A DNA stretch of 64,000 bases from JAQUOA01 sp037443785. Its GTDB lineage: Bacteria > Bacteroidota > Ignavibacteria > UBA10030 > UBA8401. The notes under the pieces are model-generated. The model was not told the DNA's origin. It ran no database searches and saw only the letters and a list, made by a program, of their open reading frames with translations. The position numbers and the translations under genes are program-made. Below, piece by piece: positions 9,678 to 18,432 of the stretch (positions are counted from its first letter, which is position 1; the number at the start of each line of letters is the position of its first letter). Where the stretch lies: NCBI GenBank assembly GCA_037443785.1, contig JBBINR010000001.1, forward strand, positions 62,001 through 126,000. Reading direction: 5' to 3'.

Positions 9678-10456
9678 ATAGAATCTCCGAAAAATTTAAA
9701 GAACTAAAAGCCCGGAATAAAAAAGCGCTCATCCCATACATCACGCCGGAATTTCCGGTCAAGGGAACAACGGTCCCGCTTCTTCTTTCATTAGAAAAAG
9801 CCGGCGCGACAATGGTGGAAGTTGGAATTCCATTTTCCGATCCGCTCGCAGATGGCCCAACAATTCAACATTCTTCCGATGTTGCTATCCATAATGGTGC
9901 AACAATGCGCCGCGTGTTTGAATGCATCAATGAAGCGAGGAAGAAAACCAATATTCCCATATTATTGATGGGATACTTCAATCCAATTTTGCATTATGGA
10001 ATTTCAAAATTTTTAGAGGATGCAAAAAAAAATGGGGTTGACGGATTAATTATTCCCGATCTTCCGCCGGAAGAAAGTGAAGAGTTTTGCGAGTTATCAA
10101 AGAAAAATGGAATCAGCAATGTTTTTCTTGTTGCACCGACGTCATCTGATGAACGGATTCGGCTGATTGACCAGCTTTCGACTGATTTCACGTATTGTGT
10201 TTCGATTACCGGTGTTACTGGTGCGAAAGGTTCATTCGGCGGTAATTTTGATGAATTTCTCCATCGTGTAAAAAAGCATACGAGGAAGCCGTTCGTTGTG
10301 GGATTTGGTATCAAAAGTAAAGAACAGGTCGAACATATTTCGACCATTGCTGACGGTGTTGTTGTGGGGTCAGCATTGCTTCAGCAGATTGAAAAGAAAA
10401 CATCAATTGATGAAACTATTGATGCAGGCAGTCGTTTTATTCATTCATTACAATAA
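9674..10456 (+). CDS. trpA: Tryptophan synthase alpha chain
   Basis: A 260-residue TIM barrel that splits indole-3-glycerol phosphate into indole and glyceraldehyde 3-phosphate for the beta subunit. The catalytic Glu49 and Asp60 are present (VEVGIPFSDPLADGPTIQ). The phosphate-binding loop near the C-terminus (VVGFGIKSKEQ, VVVGSALLQ) is intact. It overlaps tsaD by ATGA and is followed 30 bases later by a chorismate mutase gene, so two aromatic amino-acid steps are adjacent. No trpB or other trp genes are in the window, so this is a dispersed trp arrangement. Confidence 0.96.
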   Translation: MNRISEKFKELKARNKKALIPYITPEFPVKGTTVPLLLSLEKAGATMVEVGIPFSDPLADGPTIQHSSDVAIHNGATMRRVFECINEARKKTNIPILLMGYFNPILHYGISKFLEDAKKNGVDGLIIPDLPPEESEEFCELSKKNGISNVFLVAPTSSDERIRLIDQLSTDFTYCVSITGVTGAKGSFGGNFDEFLHRVKKHTRKPFVVGFGIKSKEQVEHISTIADGVVVGSALLQQIEKKTSIDETIDAGSRFIHSLQ

Positions 10457-10486
10457 AAAATTTGTATCGTTGTCTGAGAGAAAATA

Positions 10487-10774
10487 ATGTCCTCAATAGA
10501 TGATTGGCGAATTAAAATCGATGAGATCGATAAAAAACTAGTTGAGTTATTGAATGACCGTGCGCGTTACGCCGATGAAATAGGAAAGATCAAAGAGAAA
10601 ATGGGAATGGAGGCATATTCGCCAAAACGCGAAAAAGAAGTGCTCGATAATATTATCAAACATAATAAAGGTCCGCTCGATGGTCTTGCCCTCAGGCGGT
10701 TATTTGAAAGAATCATCGATGAATCTCGCAAACTTGAACGAGAGGCAATGAGTGAACGGAAAAAGAATTCCTAA
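10487..10774 (+). CDS. Chorismate mutase (AroQ type)
   Basis: A 95-residue, all-helical protein with the AroQ pattern: an N-terminal helix starting IDDWRIKIDEIDKKLVELL, then NDRARYADEIGKIKEKMGM and the YSPKREKEVLDNI segment. These supply the Arg and Lys residues that bind chorismate. It would convert chorismate to prephenate in the cytoplasm for Phe and Tyr synthesis. The length matches a free-standing domain, with no fused prephenate dehydratase or DAHP synthase. It sits between trpA and mltG and overlaps mltG by 23 bases. Confidence 0.9.
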   Translation: MSSIDDWRIKIDEIDKKLVELLNDRARYADEIGKIKEKMGMEAYSPKREKEVLDNIIKHNKGPLDGLALRRLFERIIDESRKLEREAMSERKKNS

Positions 10775-11774
10775 GATAATTCTCCAGAGTGCTGCAGTAG
10801 TTTTCTTCTTTGTCATTTGTGTGCTCTATATTGTTTTTTGGAAAACAAACACATTTGATTCTTCTCCCAGATTTATCACAATCAGTAAGGGTCAATCGTT
10901 TTCCAGCTTGGCGGATTCATTGCAATCACGTGGAATAATTTCGAGCAGTTTTACATTCAAGATTGCCGGAAGAATTCTTGGTGTTACGCATAAAATGAGG
11001 ATTGGCAAATATAGTTTTGTCAGCGGAATATCCAATCAACAAATCCTGCATGACATTGAAGGGGGCCTTTCCGCTATCGCTTCCAAGGTCACTTTTGTCG
11101 AAGGAACACGAGCTAAGTATATTGCAAAAATTCTTCGCAAAGAAGTCGGAATTGATTCTGCTCGCTTCATTTCGATGATAAGCGATACGTCCTTGATTGG
11201 ACTATACCCTCATAACGCGAAATCGCTTGAAGGATATCTTCTTCCCGATACCTATGAATTTTTTTGGCAGGACGATGAACGAGAAATTGTCAAACGATTG
11301 CTGACAGAGTTCAGGGAGTTTTATTGTGACAGCCTGCAACGGCGCACGAAAGAAATGAAGATGACATTGAATGATGTGTTGACGATGGCTTCGATTGTAG
11401 AAGGGGAAGCAGTGCATGATGATGAGCGTCCGATTATCGCCGGTGTGTATTATAACAGATTGAAAAAGCGAATGAAACTTCAGGCTGATCCGACAGTTCA
11501 ATATGCCGTTGCCGATGTTCCAAAGCGATTGTCCAGAGAAGATTTGAAAATTGAATCGCCGTATAATACGTATTTGTATTTCGGTTTACCTCCGGGACCG
11601 ATCAATAACCCGGGTCGCCAATCAATCCTTGCGGCGTTGTACCCGGCGAAACATAATTTCTTGTATTTTGTGTCAAATAATAACGGCAGGCATCGGTTTT
11701 CGAAAACGTATGAAGAACATCAGCGGAATGTAAGGGCATATCGGAAGGCAAGGATGCTTTCCATGGCGAGATAA
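10752..11774 (+). CDS. mltG: Endolytic murein transglycosylase MltG
   Basis: A 340-residue YceG-family protein. One N-terminal transmembrane segment (about residues 10-31) anchors it in the inner membrane with the enzyme in the periplasm. A LysM-like region follows ([20 protein letters not shown]), then the catalytic domain with Glu217 in ASIVEGEA and the motifs [10 protein letters not shown] and [21 protein letters not shown]'s core. MltG cuts nascent glycan strands inside the chain and helps set strand length. The start lies inside the chorismate mutase gene (23-base overlap, different frame), implying translational coupling. Confidence 0.94.
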   Translation: MNGKRIPKIILQSAAVVFFFVICVLYIVFWKTNTFDSSPRFITISKGQSFSSLADSLQSRGIISSSFTFKIAGRILGVTHKMRIGKYSFVSGISNQQILHDIEGGLSAIASKVTFVEGTRAKYIAKILRKEVGIDSARFISMISDTSLIGLYPHNAKSLEGYLLPDTYEFFWQDDEREIVKRLLTEFREFYCDSLQRRTKEMKMTLNDVLTMASIVEGEAVHDDERPIIAGVYYNRLKKRMKLQADPTVQYAVADVPKRLSREDLKIESPYNTYLYFGLPPGPINNPGRQSILAALYPAKHNFLYFVSNNNGRHRFSKTYEEHQRNVRAYRKARMLSMAR

Positions 11775-11782
11775 AACTTTCC

Positions 11783-11813
11783 TTGCAAATGCATCCGTTT
11801 TTTGGTATTTTTG
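11783..11813 (+). promoter_or_regulatory. Putative promoter of rpmE
   Basis: TTG (11783) followed after exactly 20 bases by TATTTTTG (11806-11813), directly after the mltG stop. It would give a leader of about 30 bases. The -10-like octamer is identical to that of the tRNA-Leu promoter. Confidence 0.5.
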
Positions 11814-11851
11814 AAGTGCTCATTCACAACTTTTTTATAGAAAGAACCATA

Positions 11852-12070
11852 ATGAAAAAAGATATCCACCCAGAATACAGAAAAGCGGTTGTTGCGTGCG
11901 TTTGCGGCAACACATTTGAAACCCGCTCGACAATGGGTAACATCCATGTCGAAATCTGCTCTGCGTGTCATCCATACTATACCGGAAAGCAAAAGCTGTT
12001 AGATTCCGCCGGTCGTGTTGAACGATTCAACAAGAAGTATGCGAAAAAGACCGCGGCACCGACAGCATAA
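11852..12070 (+). CDS. rpmE: 50S ribosomal protein L31
   Basis: A 72-residue L31 of the zinc-binding (C+) type. The start is the ATG at 11852, giving [19 protein letters not shown], the family N-terminus; a more upstream TTG frame start is spurious. Cys16, Cys18, Cys36 and Cys39 form the zinc site. The C-terminus ([14 protein letters not shown]) is a short basic tail. It has its own promoter and a terminator just downstream, so it is a single-gene unit. Having the zinc form suggests that a zinc-free paralogue elsewhere, if present, would be used under zinc shortage. Confidence 0.96.
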   Translation: MKKDIHPEYRKAVVACVCGNTFETRSTMGNIHVEICSACHPYYTGKQKLLDSAGRVERFNKKYAKKTAAPTA

Positions 12071-12093
12071 AATTTTTTTATGCAATGTATTTG

Positions 12094-12129
12094 AAAAACG
12101 GAATGTATCATTTGTGCATTCCGTTTTTT
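12094..12129 (+). terminator. Rho-independent terminator after rpmE
   Basis: The stem AAAAACGGAATG (12094-12105) pairs with CATTCCGTTTTT (12117-12128) around an 11-base loop and runs into a T-tract. It lies 24 bases after the rpmE stop. Confidence 0.82.
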
Positions 12130-12184
12130 ATTTTGCATAAGCAGGTTTTCAAATGAGCAACTCGTAGCACCTTGAGAGGATAAT

Positions 12185-13456
12185 ATGACGACACACATCT
12201 GTATCTTTGAAGATATACACCATTCCAAACTTTTCCCCCTTGTTTATTTTCGACCAACATTTAATCTGCGGTGCGGCATCTTTTCACTGAAGGAAAAGGT
12301 ATTGCAAACTTATCCAAAGGCAGATGTGGTGTTGCATACGCGTTCATATCTTGCAGATTATATGCGGCTGAGGAATCCCGACGTCCCCGTAAATGAGATT
12401 AAAGGAAAAAGCTGTCTCTTTATCAACGGCCGGGCAATTGTGGATGCCAATTTTGCAAAAAAAATTCCACTTCAAGGCGATGAAGATATTGTATACATGA
12501 ATGACGATACCGTAGTGGCCGCCCGTGTCAACGGTCCCAAATTTCGATCGTTAAAAGAAAATCTTTTTGGAATCTTTTCTGCATCAGATTTTGATGGATT
12601 AACACGAGAAGACGTCGACGTACCATTGATTAAGTACCCATGGGATTTGATCCGGCATAATGGAGAGCAACTGAGAAGTGATTATGAAATTCTGAAAAAG
12701 AATCGACATAAAAAGAATGAAAAAAATAAAAAATATCCGGGTGTATACATCCTCAATGAAAAAAATGTTTTTATCGGCTCCGGCACGGAACTTAAACCTG
12801 GCGTGGTGATCGACGCAGAAGATGGTCCGGTGTATATTGGAAAGAACGTCACAGTGATGCCGTTTTCGATGATTGTTGGTCCGGCATACATCGGAGACAA
12901 TTCGGTTGTAAAATCGGGCGCGAAAATTTATCACGACACAAGCATCGGTCCGGTCTGCAAAGTTGGCGGGGAAATTGAAGCATCGATTATTCATTCGTAT
13001 TCGAACAAGCAGCACGACGGATTTCTTGGCCATTCCTATCTTGGTGCGTGGGTTAATTGCGGTGCCGGTACGGTAACAAGTGATTTAAAAAACAATTACA
13101 GTCCGGTGAAAGTATATATCAACGGAGAACCGATCGACAGTGGTTCCCAATTTGTCGGCGTGACCATTGGAGACCATTCAAAAACGGCAATTAATTCTAC
13201 GTTTAATACCGGAACGATTGTTGGCGTTTCGAGCAACATTTTTGGCACAGGATTTCCTCCAAAATATGTTCCGTCGTTTTCATGGGGTGCGGCCGGTGAA
13301 ACATTTACCACGTATAACGCCGATAAAGCAATTGATGTGGCACGCAAAGTCATGAGCCGCAGAAAAATTGTTTTGAGCGGATTTGAAGAAAAACTTTTCC
13401 GGAAAATTTTTGATCTGACAAGCGAAGAGCGGCGAAAACGCGGAATGCCGCTGTAA
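12185..13456 (+). CDS. GlmU-family protein: sugar-nucleotidyltransferase-like N-domain plus left-handed beta-helix
   Basis: A 423-residue protein of the type annotated as GlmU-like or 'putative sugar nucleotidyltransferase' in Bacteroidota. The N-terminal ~190 residues (ICIFEDIHHSKLFPLVYFRP, then LFINGRAI) are a divergent nucleotidyltransferase domain lacking the GxGTRM signature. The C-terminal half has hexapeptide repeats (GVVIDAEDGPVYIGKNVTV, MPFSMIVGPAYIGDNSVVKS) of an acyltransferase beta-helix. GAGAGGA lies about 7 bases before the ATG. A separate, canonical uridylyltransferase domain is encoded at 32006, so this protein may supply the acetyltransferase half of GlmU. That division of labour is my inference. 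Confidence 0.82.
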   Translation: MTTHICIFEDIHHSKLFPLVYFRPTFNLRCGIFSLKEKVLQTYPKADVVLHTRSYLADYMRLRNPDVPVNEIKGKSCLFINGRAIVDANFAKKIPLQGDEDIVYMNDDTVVAARVNGPKFRSLKENLFGIFSASDFDGLTREDVDVPLIKYPWDLIRHNGEQLRSDYEILKKNRHKKNEKNKKYPGVYILNEKNVFIGSGTELKPGVVIDAEDGPVYIGKNVTVMPFSMIVGPAYIGDNSVVKSGAKIYHDTSIGPVCKVGGEIEASIIHSYSNKQHDGFLGHSYLGAWVNCGAGTVTSDLKNNYSPVKVYINGEPIDSGSQFVGVTIGDHSKTAINSTFNTGTIVGVSSNIFGTGFPPKYVPSFSWGAAGETFTTYNADKAIDVARKVMSRRKIVLSGFEEKLFRKIFDLTSEERRKRGMPL

Positions 13457-13500
13457 GATGGGTCTCATAAAAAGAATAGTGATGGACTAAAAGAAAAATT

Positions 13501-14874
13501 ATGGAAACAACAGCTGTACAGGAAACGAAAGAAGAACAAAAACAACTCTTTGGCGGTGTTCGAGGCACAGCGGTAAAGATCTTAAATCGTGTTGAACGAA
13601 CAGATTCATACCTTGATAAATTGATCGATGCAGAACTTCGATCGAACGAGTTTAACGATTTTGATAAAGCCTTATTGAATGAAATCATCCACGGCGTGCT
13701 TCGCTGGCAGTCCAAATTGGACTGGGTGCTGAATGGATTTTTTCACGGGAATTTTTCAAAGGCCGAAGTAACCGTCCGCAACACACTGAGAACAGCATTA
13801 TATCAAATCCTGTTTTTAGACAAGGTTCCCGATCATGCGGCGGTGAACGAAGCGGTTGAATTCATAAAACGAATCCGCGGCGAAAAGGCCGCCGGGCTTG
13901 TCAACGGCGTGCTTCGCAATATTATCCGCAACAAGGATGGCATTCATTATCCCGATGTGCAAAACGATGCCGCACTGTATCTTTCAACGATGTACTCCCA
14001 TCCGTTATGGATCGTGAAGCGCTGGATGAATCGATTTGGGTTTTATGAAACGGAAAAATTGCTCGATTCCAACAATAAAAAACCGGGATTAACACTTCGG
14101 ATTAATACTGCCAAAACATCGGTGGAAGATTTTATAAAGATGTTTGATCTGCAGAATATTTCGTATGAGAGGTCGTCGTTTTTACCGATGTACCTTCGCA
14201 CATCGAATCTTACAAACTTGTCTCAATCTGAAATTTTTAAGCGAGGTTTTTTTACTGTGCAGGATGAGAGTGCGGGGATTGCCGCTCACTTGTTGGATGT
14301 AAAACCGGGAGATACGGTTATTGATCTTTGCGCAGCGCCGGGGGGCAAAACAACCTTCTTTGGTGAAATGATGAAGAATCAAGGAAGAATTATTGCCATT
14401 GATAAGTATCAAACGCGGCTGAATTTGGTGAAGAGTTCTTGCGAGCGGCTAGGTATTTCGATTGTCAACTATGTGGCTGCCGATGGGGTAGATTATCAAG
14501 GTGATCTGGCTGATAAAATTTTAATCGATGCACCATGTTCCGGGTTGGGAGTCCTTTCAAAAAAACCCGATATAAAATTGAAACGCGAATTGCGGGATAT
14601 TACAGAACTTGTCTCAATTCAAATTCAATTGATCAACAATGCGGCAACATTATTGAAACCGGGTGGTGCCATGGTCTACAGCACGTGCACAATCGAGCCG
14701 GAAGAAAATTTTGATATCATAAAAAAATTTCTTTCAACTCATCCCGAGTTTGAAATTGATAGTGCGGCGAAATATATCGATAAAAAAATTGTTTCACCGG
14801 ATGGATATGTCGAAACCATCCCGCATCAACACGGCGTGGACGGATCGTTCTCTATTCGATTAGTAAAAAAATAA
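13501..14874 (+). CDS. rsmB: 16S rRNA (cytosine-967 C5)-methyltransferase RsmB
   Basis: A 457-residue protein with an N-terminal NusB-like RNA-binding domain (about residues 15-160, including FNDFDKALLNEIIHGVLRW) and a C-terminal Rossmann methyltransferase. SAM-binding VIDLCAAPGGKTTFFGEM is followed by the two catalytic cysteines in DAPCSGLGVLSKKPDIK and STCTIEPEEN. It would methylate C967 of 16S rRNA in the cytoplasm. The length is close to the family norm of about 430-450. It starts 44 bases after the GlmU-like gene and is probably in the same transcript as kbl downstream. Confidence 0.94.
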   Translation: METTAVQETKEEQKQLFGGVRGTAVKILNRVERTDSYLDKLIDAELRSNEFNDFDKALLNEIIHGVLRWQSKLDWVLNGFFHGNFSKAEVTVRNTLRTALYQILFLDKVPDHAAVNEAVEFIKRIRGEKAAGLVNGVLRNIIRNKDGIHYPDVQNDAALYLSTMYSHPLWIVKRWMNRFGFYETEKLLDSNNKKPGLTLRINTAKTSVEDFIKMFDLQNISYERSSFLPMYLRTSNLTNLSQSEIFKRGFFTVQDESAGIAAHLLDVKPGDTVIDLCAAPGGKTTFFGEMMKNQGRIIAIDKYQTRLNLVKSSCERLGISIVNYVAADGVDYQGDLADKILIDAPCSGLGVLSKKPDIKLKRELRDITELVSIQIQLINNAATLLKPGGAMVYSTCTIEPEENFDIIKKFLSTHPEFEIDSAAKYIDKKIVSPDGYVETIPHQHGVDGSFSIRLVKK

Positions 14875-14894
14875 CAAAATAAGGTGCTGAGACT

Positions 14895-16112
14895 ATGAAG
14901 TTTGACCAGCTTTTTATCGATGAAATTCAACGCATCCATGAGGCGAATACGTACAAATACGAAACGGCTTTTTCTACCCCGCAGGCCGGAACGGTGAAGG
15001 TCAAAGGGAAAAAAGTCGTCATGCTCGCATCAAATAATTATTTGGGAATGTCCAATCATCCTGTCGTAAAAAAAGCGGCGATTGATGCGATCAAAGAATA
15101 CGGGTACGGCATGGCATCAGTGCGGTTTATCTGCGGAACGCAAACAATCCACTTTGAGCTTGAAAAGAAGATCTCAAAATTTGTCGGCACTGAAGATACA
15201 ATTCTGTTTTCGTCGGCCTTTGCGGCGAACAACGCCTTCTTTCCATCGCTCTTAAATGAAAAATTAGGTTTTGAAAATTACCGCGACGTGATTTATACGG
15301 ATGGATTGAATCATGCCAGTATTATTGACGGGATGAGATTATGCAAACCGGAAACGACGGAGAAAAAAATTTACAGACACAACGACGTCAATCATTTAAA
15401 AGAATTGCTTGAGAAGGATAAAAATGACGCCTATCGCTTTCGTATTATTGCTACGGATGGCGTATTCAGCATGGAAGGGGATCATGCTCATCTGAAGGAA
15501 CTCGTCGATCTTTCAAATGAATACGGGGCAATCCTTTTTGTTGATGATTGCCATGCCATCGGAGTTGTAGGGAAGACTGGGAGAGGGACGCCGGAGAAAT
15601 TTAACGTGCTCGGAAAAGTTGATGTACTTTCGGGAACCTTAGGCAAAGCCATTGGCGGCGCAATCGGTGGATATCTCAGCGGCAGTAAAAAAATGGTTGA
15701 ATATCTTCGTCAAAAATCGCGTCCGTATACATTTTCTAATTCGATCCCTCCGCCAGTAGTTATGGCAAGTATTGCGGCGTTTGATTTATTGACGAAAGAT
15801 CGTTCAATTGTAAAACGACTGCATGACAACACTGCATATTTTAGAAAAGAAATCGCTGGGCTTGGATTTCATATTCTTCAAGGAGACCATCCGATTGTTC
15901 CCGTGATGCTTGGGGAAGCTTCGATAGCACAGGAAATGAGCAAGGCATTGCTGAAGGCAGGTGTGTACGTAAAAGGATTGTGGTTCCCTGTCGTTCCAAA
16001 AGGAGAAGCAAGATTGCGTGTTCAAATTTCCGCCGCATTATCGAAGAACGATATTGACCATGCATTGAATGCCTTTGAACGTGTCGGCAGAACAATGAAC
16101 ATTATCCAATAA
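14895..16112 (+). CDS. kbl: Glycine C-acetyltransferase / 2-amino-3-ketobutyrate CoA ligase (alpha-oxoamine synthase)
   Basis: A 405-residue PLP enzyme of the alpha-oxoamine synthase family. Motifs include ASNNYLGMSNHP near the N-terminus, YTDGLNHASIIDG, the cofactor-binding VDDCHAIGVVGKTGRGTPE, and the PLP lysine in SGTLGKAIGG. The SGTLGKAIGG and GRGTPE segments favour Kbl over BioF or serine palmitoyltransferase, but without threonine dehydrogenase beside it this cannot be settled by sequence alone. A Kbl would cleave 2-amino-3-ketobutyrate with CoA to glycine and acetyl-CoA. AAGGTG sits about 10 bases before the ATG. Confidence 0.82.
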   Translation: MKFDQLFIDEIQRIHEANTYKYETAFSTPQAGTVKVKGKKVVMLASNNYLGMSNHPVVKKAAIDAIKEYGYGMASVRFICGTQTIHFELEKKISKFVGTEDTILFSSAFAANNAFFPSLLNEKLGFENYRDVIYTDGLNHASIIDGMRLCKPETTEKKIYRHNDVNHLKELLEKDKNDAYRFRIIATDGVFSMEGDHAHLKELVDLSNEYGAILFVDDCHAIGVVGKTGRGTPEKFNVLGKVDVLSGTLGKAIGGAIGGYLSGSKKMVEYLRQKSRPYTFSNSIPPPVVMASIAAFDLLTKDRSIVKRLHDNTAYFRKEIAGLGFHILQGDHPIVPVMLGEASIAQEMSKALLKAGVYVKGLWFPVVPKGEARLRVQISAALSKNDIDHALNAFERVGRTMNIIQ

Positions 16113-16136
16113 TGTACCATCGCTTGATATTTTCTT

Positions 16137-17279
16137 ATGCCGCATAACAAGCAGCGTTATCTTTTTATCGATCTTCTCCGATTTATTGCCGTGTTTTTTA
16201 TGATCCAGGGGCACATCTTTGATGCGTTGCTGGATCGGCAGGTTCGCGTTCACTCTCTGTATTTTATTCACGATTTTTTCCACGGCTTTATTGCTCCTGT
16301 TTTTCTTTTTGCGTCGGGAACAGCATTTGGTGTTTCAACATTCAAGCGCTGGGAAGAACACATTGTCGTTGGCAAAAGGTTTTGGAAAAGAATTGCGAAA
16401 TTTGTCAGCCTGCTGGTTATTGGCTATGCTCTTCATCTTCCGTATTTTTCCTTAAAAAAAATTCTTGAAACAGCAACACAAGTTGAAATCAATTCGTGGC
16501 TTCAGGTTGATGCTCTGCACTGCATTGGTATTACCATGTTGCTGTTGCAAATTTTAGTCGTCCTTGTAAAAGATGAGAGACGTGTTGTCTTGATTTCGAC
16601 AATCAGTGCGGTAGCCATTATTTTTCTTTCTCCGATTCTATGGTCTGCTCATCTTACCGAAAGGTTGCCTTTGTGGATTGTTTCGTATATCAATGCCGAA
16701 AATTCTTCTTGGTTCCCGGTTTTTCCATGGTCGGCATACATCCTGGCCGGAGTTGTGTTCGGATCGATCTTCATTAATGCAAAAGAACATCATCATGCTG
16801 TTGCACTCATGCAAAAAAATATTGCGATCAGTGGTGGTGTTATTATGATGGCTTTATTGATTCTGATCGTTCCGTTCAATCTTTATCCGCCTCATGATTT
16901 TTGGAAAACCAATCCGGTTATTATTTTGATCCGGCTGGCAGCAGTCATCATTGCAACAGGTGCCATTTTTTTTGCCGAACATTCCGTGAAAATTCCGTCA
17001 CGCATACCGTTAATTATGGGAAGAGAATCTCTGTTTATCTATGTTATGCACCTGTTGATTGTGTATGGTTCGGTGGTCAATTACGGGTTAAATACTTTTA
17101 TTGGCCCGGTGCTTTCTGTTGTTAATGCGCTGTTGGTGTTTATGATCGTTTTTATTGTGATGGCTGTAATTACGTTTTATTGGTATCAATTAAAAGGTAA
17201 ACATGTAAAAATTGCAGCGGGTGTTCGTATTGGACTATCAATAATTTTCTTTTTTGAATTTTTAACTCGACCCTGGTAA
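16137..17279 (+). CDS. DUF1624/HGSNAT-like membrane acyltransferase, copy 1
   Basis: A 380-residue polytopic membrane protein with about ten hydrophobic segments. The N-terminus YLFIDLLRFIAVFFMIQGH carries the DLLR and His residues typical of the DUF1624/heparan-alpha-glucosaminide N-acetyltransferase family, which move acyl groups across a membrane onto sugars. Other marks are VIGYALHLPYFSLKK, LQVDALHCIGI and FPVFPWSAYILAG. It is paralogous to the next gene, same length and gene order, 1 base apart. Substrate is unknown; cell-envelope glycan acylation is plausible. Confidence 0.78.
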   Translation: MPHNKQRYLFIDLLRFIAVFFMIQGHIFDALLDRQVRVHSLYFIHDFFHGFIAPVFLFASGTAFGVSTFKRWEEHIVVGKRFWKRIAKFVSLLVIGYALHLPYFSLKKILETATQVEINSWLQVDALHCIGITMLLLQILVVLVKDERRVVLISTISAVAIIFLSPILWSAHLTERLPLWIVSYINAENSSWFPVFPWSAYILAGVVFGSIFINAKEHHHAVALMQKNIAISGGVIMMALLILIVPFNLYPPHDFWKTNPVIILIRLAAVIIATGAIFFAEHSVKIPSRIPLIMGRESLFIYVMHLLIVYGSVVNYGLNTFIGPVLSVVNALLVFMIVFIVMAVITFYWYQLKGKHVKIAAGVRIGLSIIFFFEFLTRPW

Positions 17280-17280
17280 T

Positions 17281-18423
17281 ATGGCAAAAGAAAAACAACG
17301 ATTTATTTATATCGACCTGCTCCGCGGCTGGGCAGTGATTGTTATGATTGAAGTACACGTGTTCAACGCATTCCTCCTGCCGGAATTACGTGATGAAATA
17401 TGGTTCAGAGTTCTAAATTTTATCAACGGTTTAGTTGCTCCGTCATTTTTATTTATTGCCGGATATTCTTTCACACTCATCGGCCAGCGAAAATGGAATG
17501 ATTATCTCTCGGGCAGTCCAATTTTGTGGAAGCAGCTTGCGCGAATTTTGCAAGTGTGGCTTGTCGGCTATGCGCTCCATCTTCCATTTTTCTCGTTTAA
17601 AAAATTGACACTCATTCACTGGGAAGAGTGGGGAGTTTTTTGGAAAATTGACGTTCTTCACTGTATTGCGTTCTCATTACTGGTATTGCTTCTGCTTGTT
17701 TTGGTAATGCGGACGCATCAAAAATATTTTTGGACATTGGTTGGATTAGCGGCATTCGTAATATTTTCATCGCCACTGATGTACGACAGAAATTTTGATT
17801 CGCTGCTGCCTCTGCCAATCGCCAATTATTTAAGCGCCGCGCATCGGTCGCAATTCCCGCTGTTTCCGTGGATGGGATTTGTGCTCTTTGGCGGCATTGC
17901 TTCTCAATTGCTTGTGTGGTGGAAAGAAAAAATGAGCGATGGAAAAATATTTTTCCGGTTTGCTGCTATCGGCGCAATTCTTATTATCATTTCACTCCTT
18001 TCCAATAGTGTACCGGGCAGTATATATCCCGAACACGATTATTGGCGATCAAGTCCGGCGTTCTTCTTTATTCGCCTCGGTATCGTTTTTATCCTGATGT
18101 CCACATTGTGGTATTGGGAAAAGATTGGTCAATCCGGAAAATCATTTGTGAGTATTGTCGGTTCGGAATCTTTGGTCGCCTATACCGGACATTTGCTGGT
18201 GATTTACGGAATGTTCTTTGATAATCATAGCCTTGCATTTATCATCGGGAAGACGCGGACGGTGCCGGAAGTTATCGGCATGACCGCAATGTTGATTCTC
18301 GCAACAGCCATAGCATCATATATCTGGCATCGTATCAAAAATTGGAGTATGTTTTATGCGCGGGTAATGCAATACTCAATTTTGATCGTAGTTCTCTATG
18401 TATTCTTCACAAAACCGTTTTAA
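17281..18423 (+). CDS. DUF1624/HGSNAT-like membrane acyltransferase, copy 2
   Basis: A 380-residue membrane protein that aligns along its whole length with the preceding gene: FIYIDLLRGWAVIVMIEVH, LVGYALHLPFFSFKK, WKIDVLHCIAFS, FPLFPWMGFVLFG. The matching motifs with clear divergence between them point to an old tandem duplication rather than a recent one. The first gene ends TAAT, and this ATG begins at the next base but one, so the pair is almost certainly co-translated. The catalytic His region (IEVHVFNAF) is kept. Its partner or substrate is unknown. Confidence 0.78.
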   Translation: MAKEKQRFIYIDLLRGWAVIVMIEVHVFNAFLLPELRDEIWFRVLNFINGLVAPSFLFIAGYSFTLIGQRKWNDYLSGSPILWKQLARILQVWLVGYALHLPFFSFKKLTLIHWEEWGVFWKIDVLHCIAFSLLVLLLLVLVMRTHQKYFWTLVGLAAFVIFSSPLMYDRNFDSLLPLPIANYLSAAHRSQFPLFPWMGFVLFGGIASQLLVWWKEKMSDGKIFFRFAAIGAILIIISLLSNSVPGSIYPEHDYWRSSPAFFFIRLGIVFILMSTLWYWEKIGQSGKSFVSIVGSESLVAYTGHLLVIYGMFFDNHSLAFIIGKTRTVPEVIGMTAMLILATAIASYIWHRIKNWSMFYARVMQYSILIVVLYVFFTKPF

Positions 18424-18432
18424 AGTATATCA

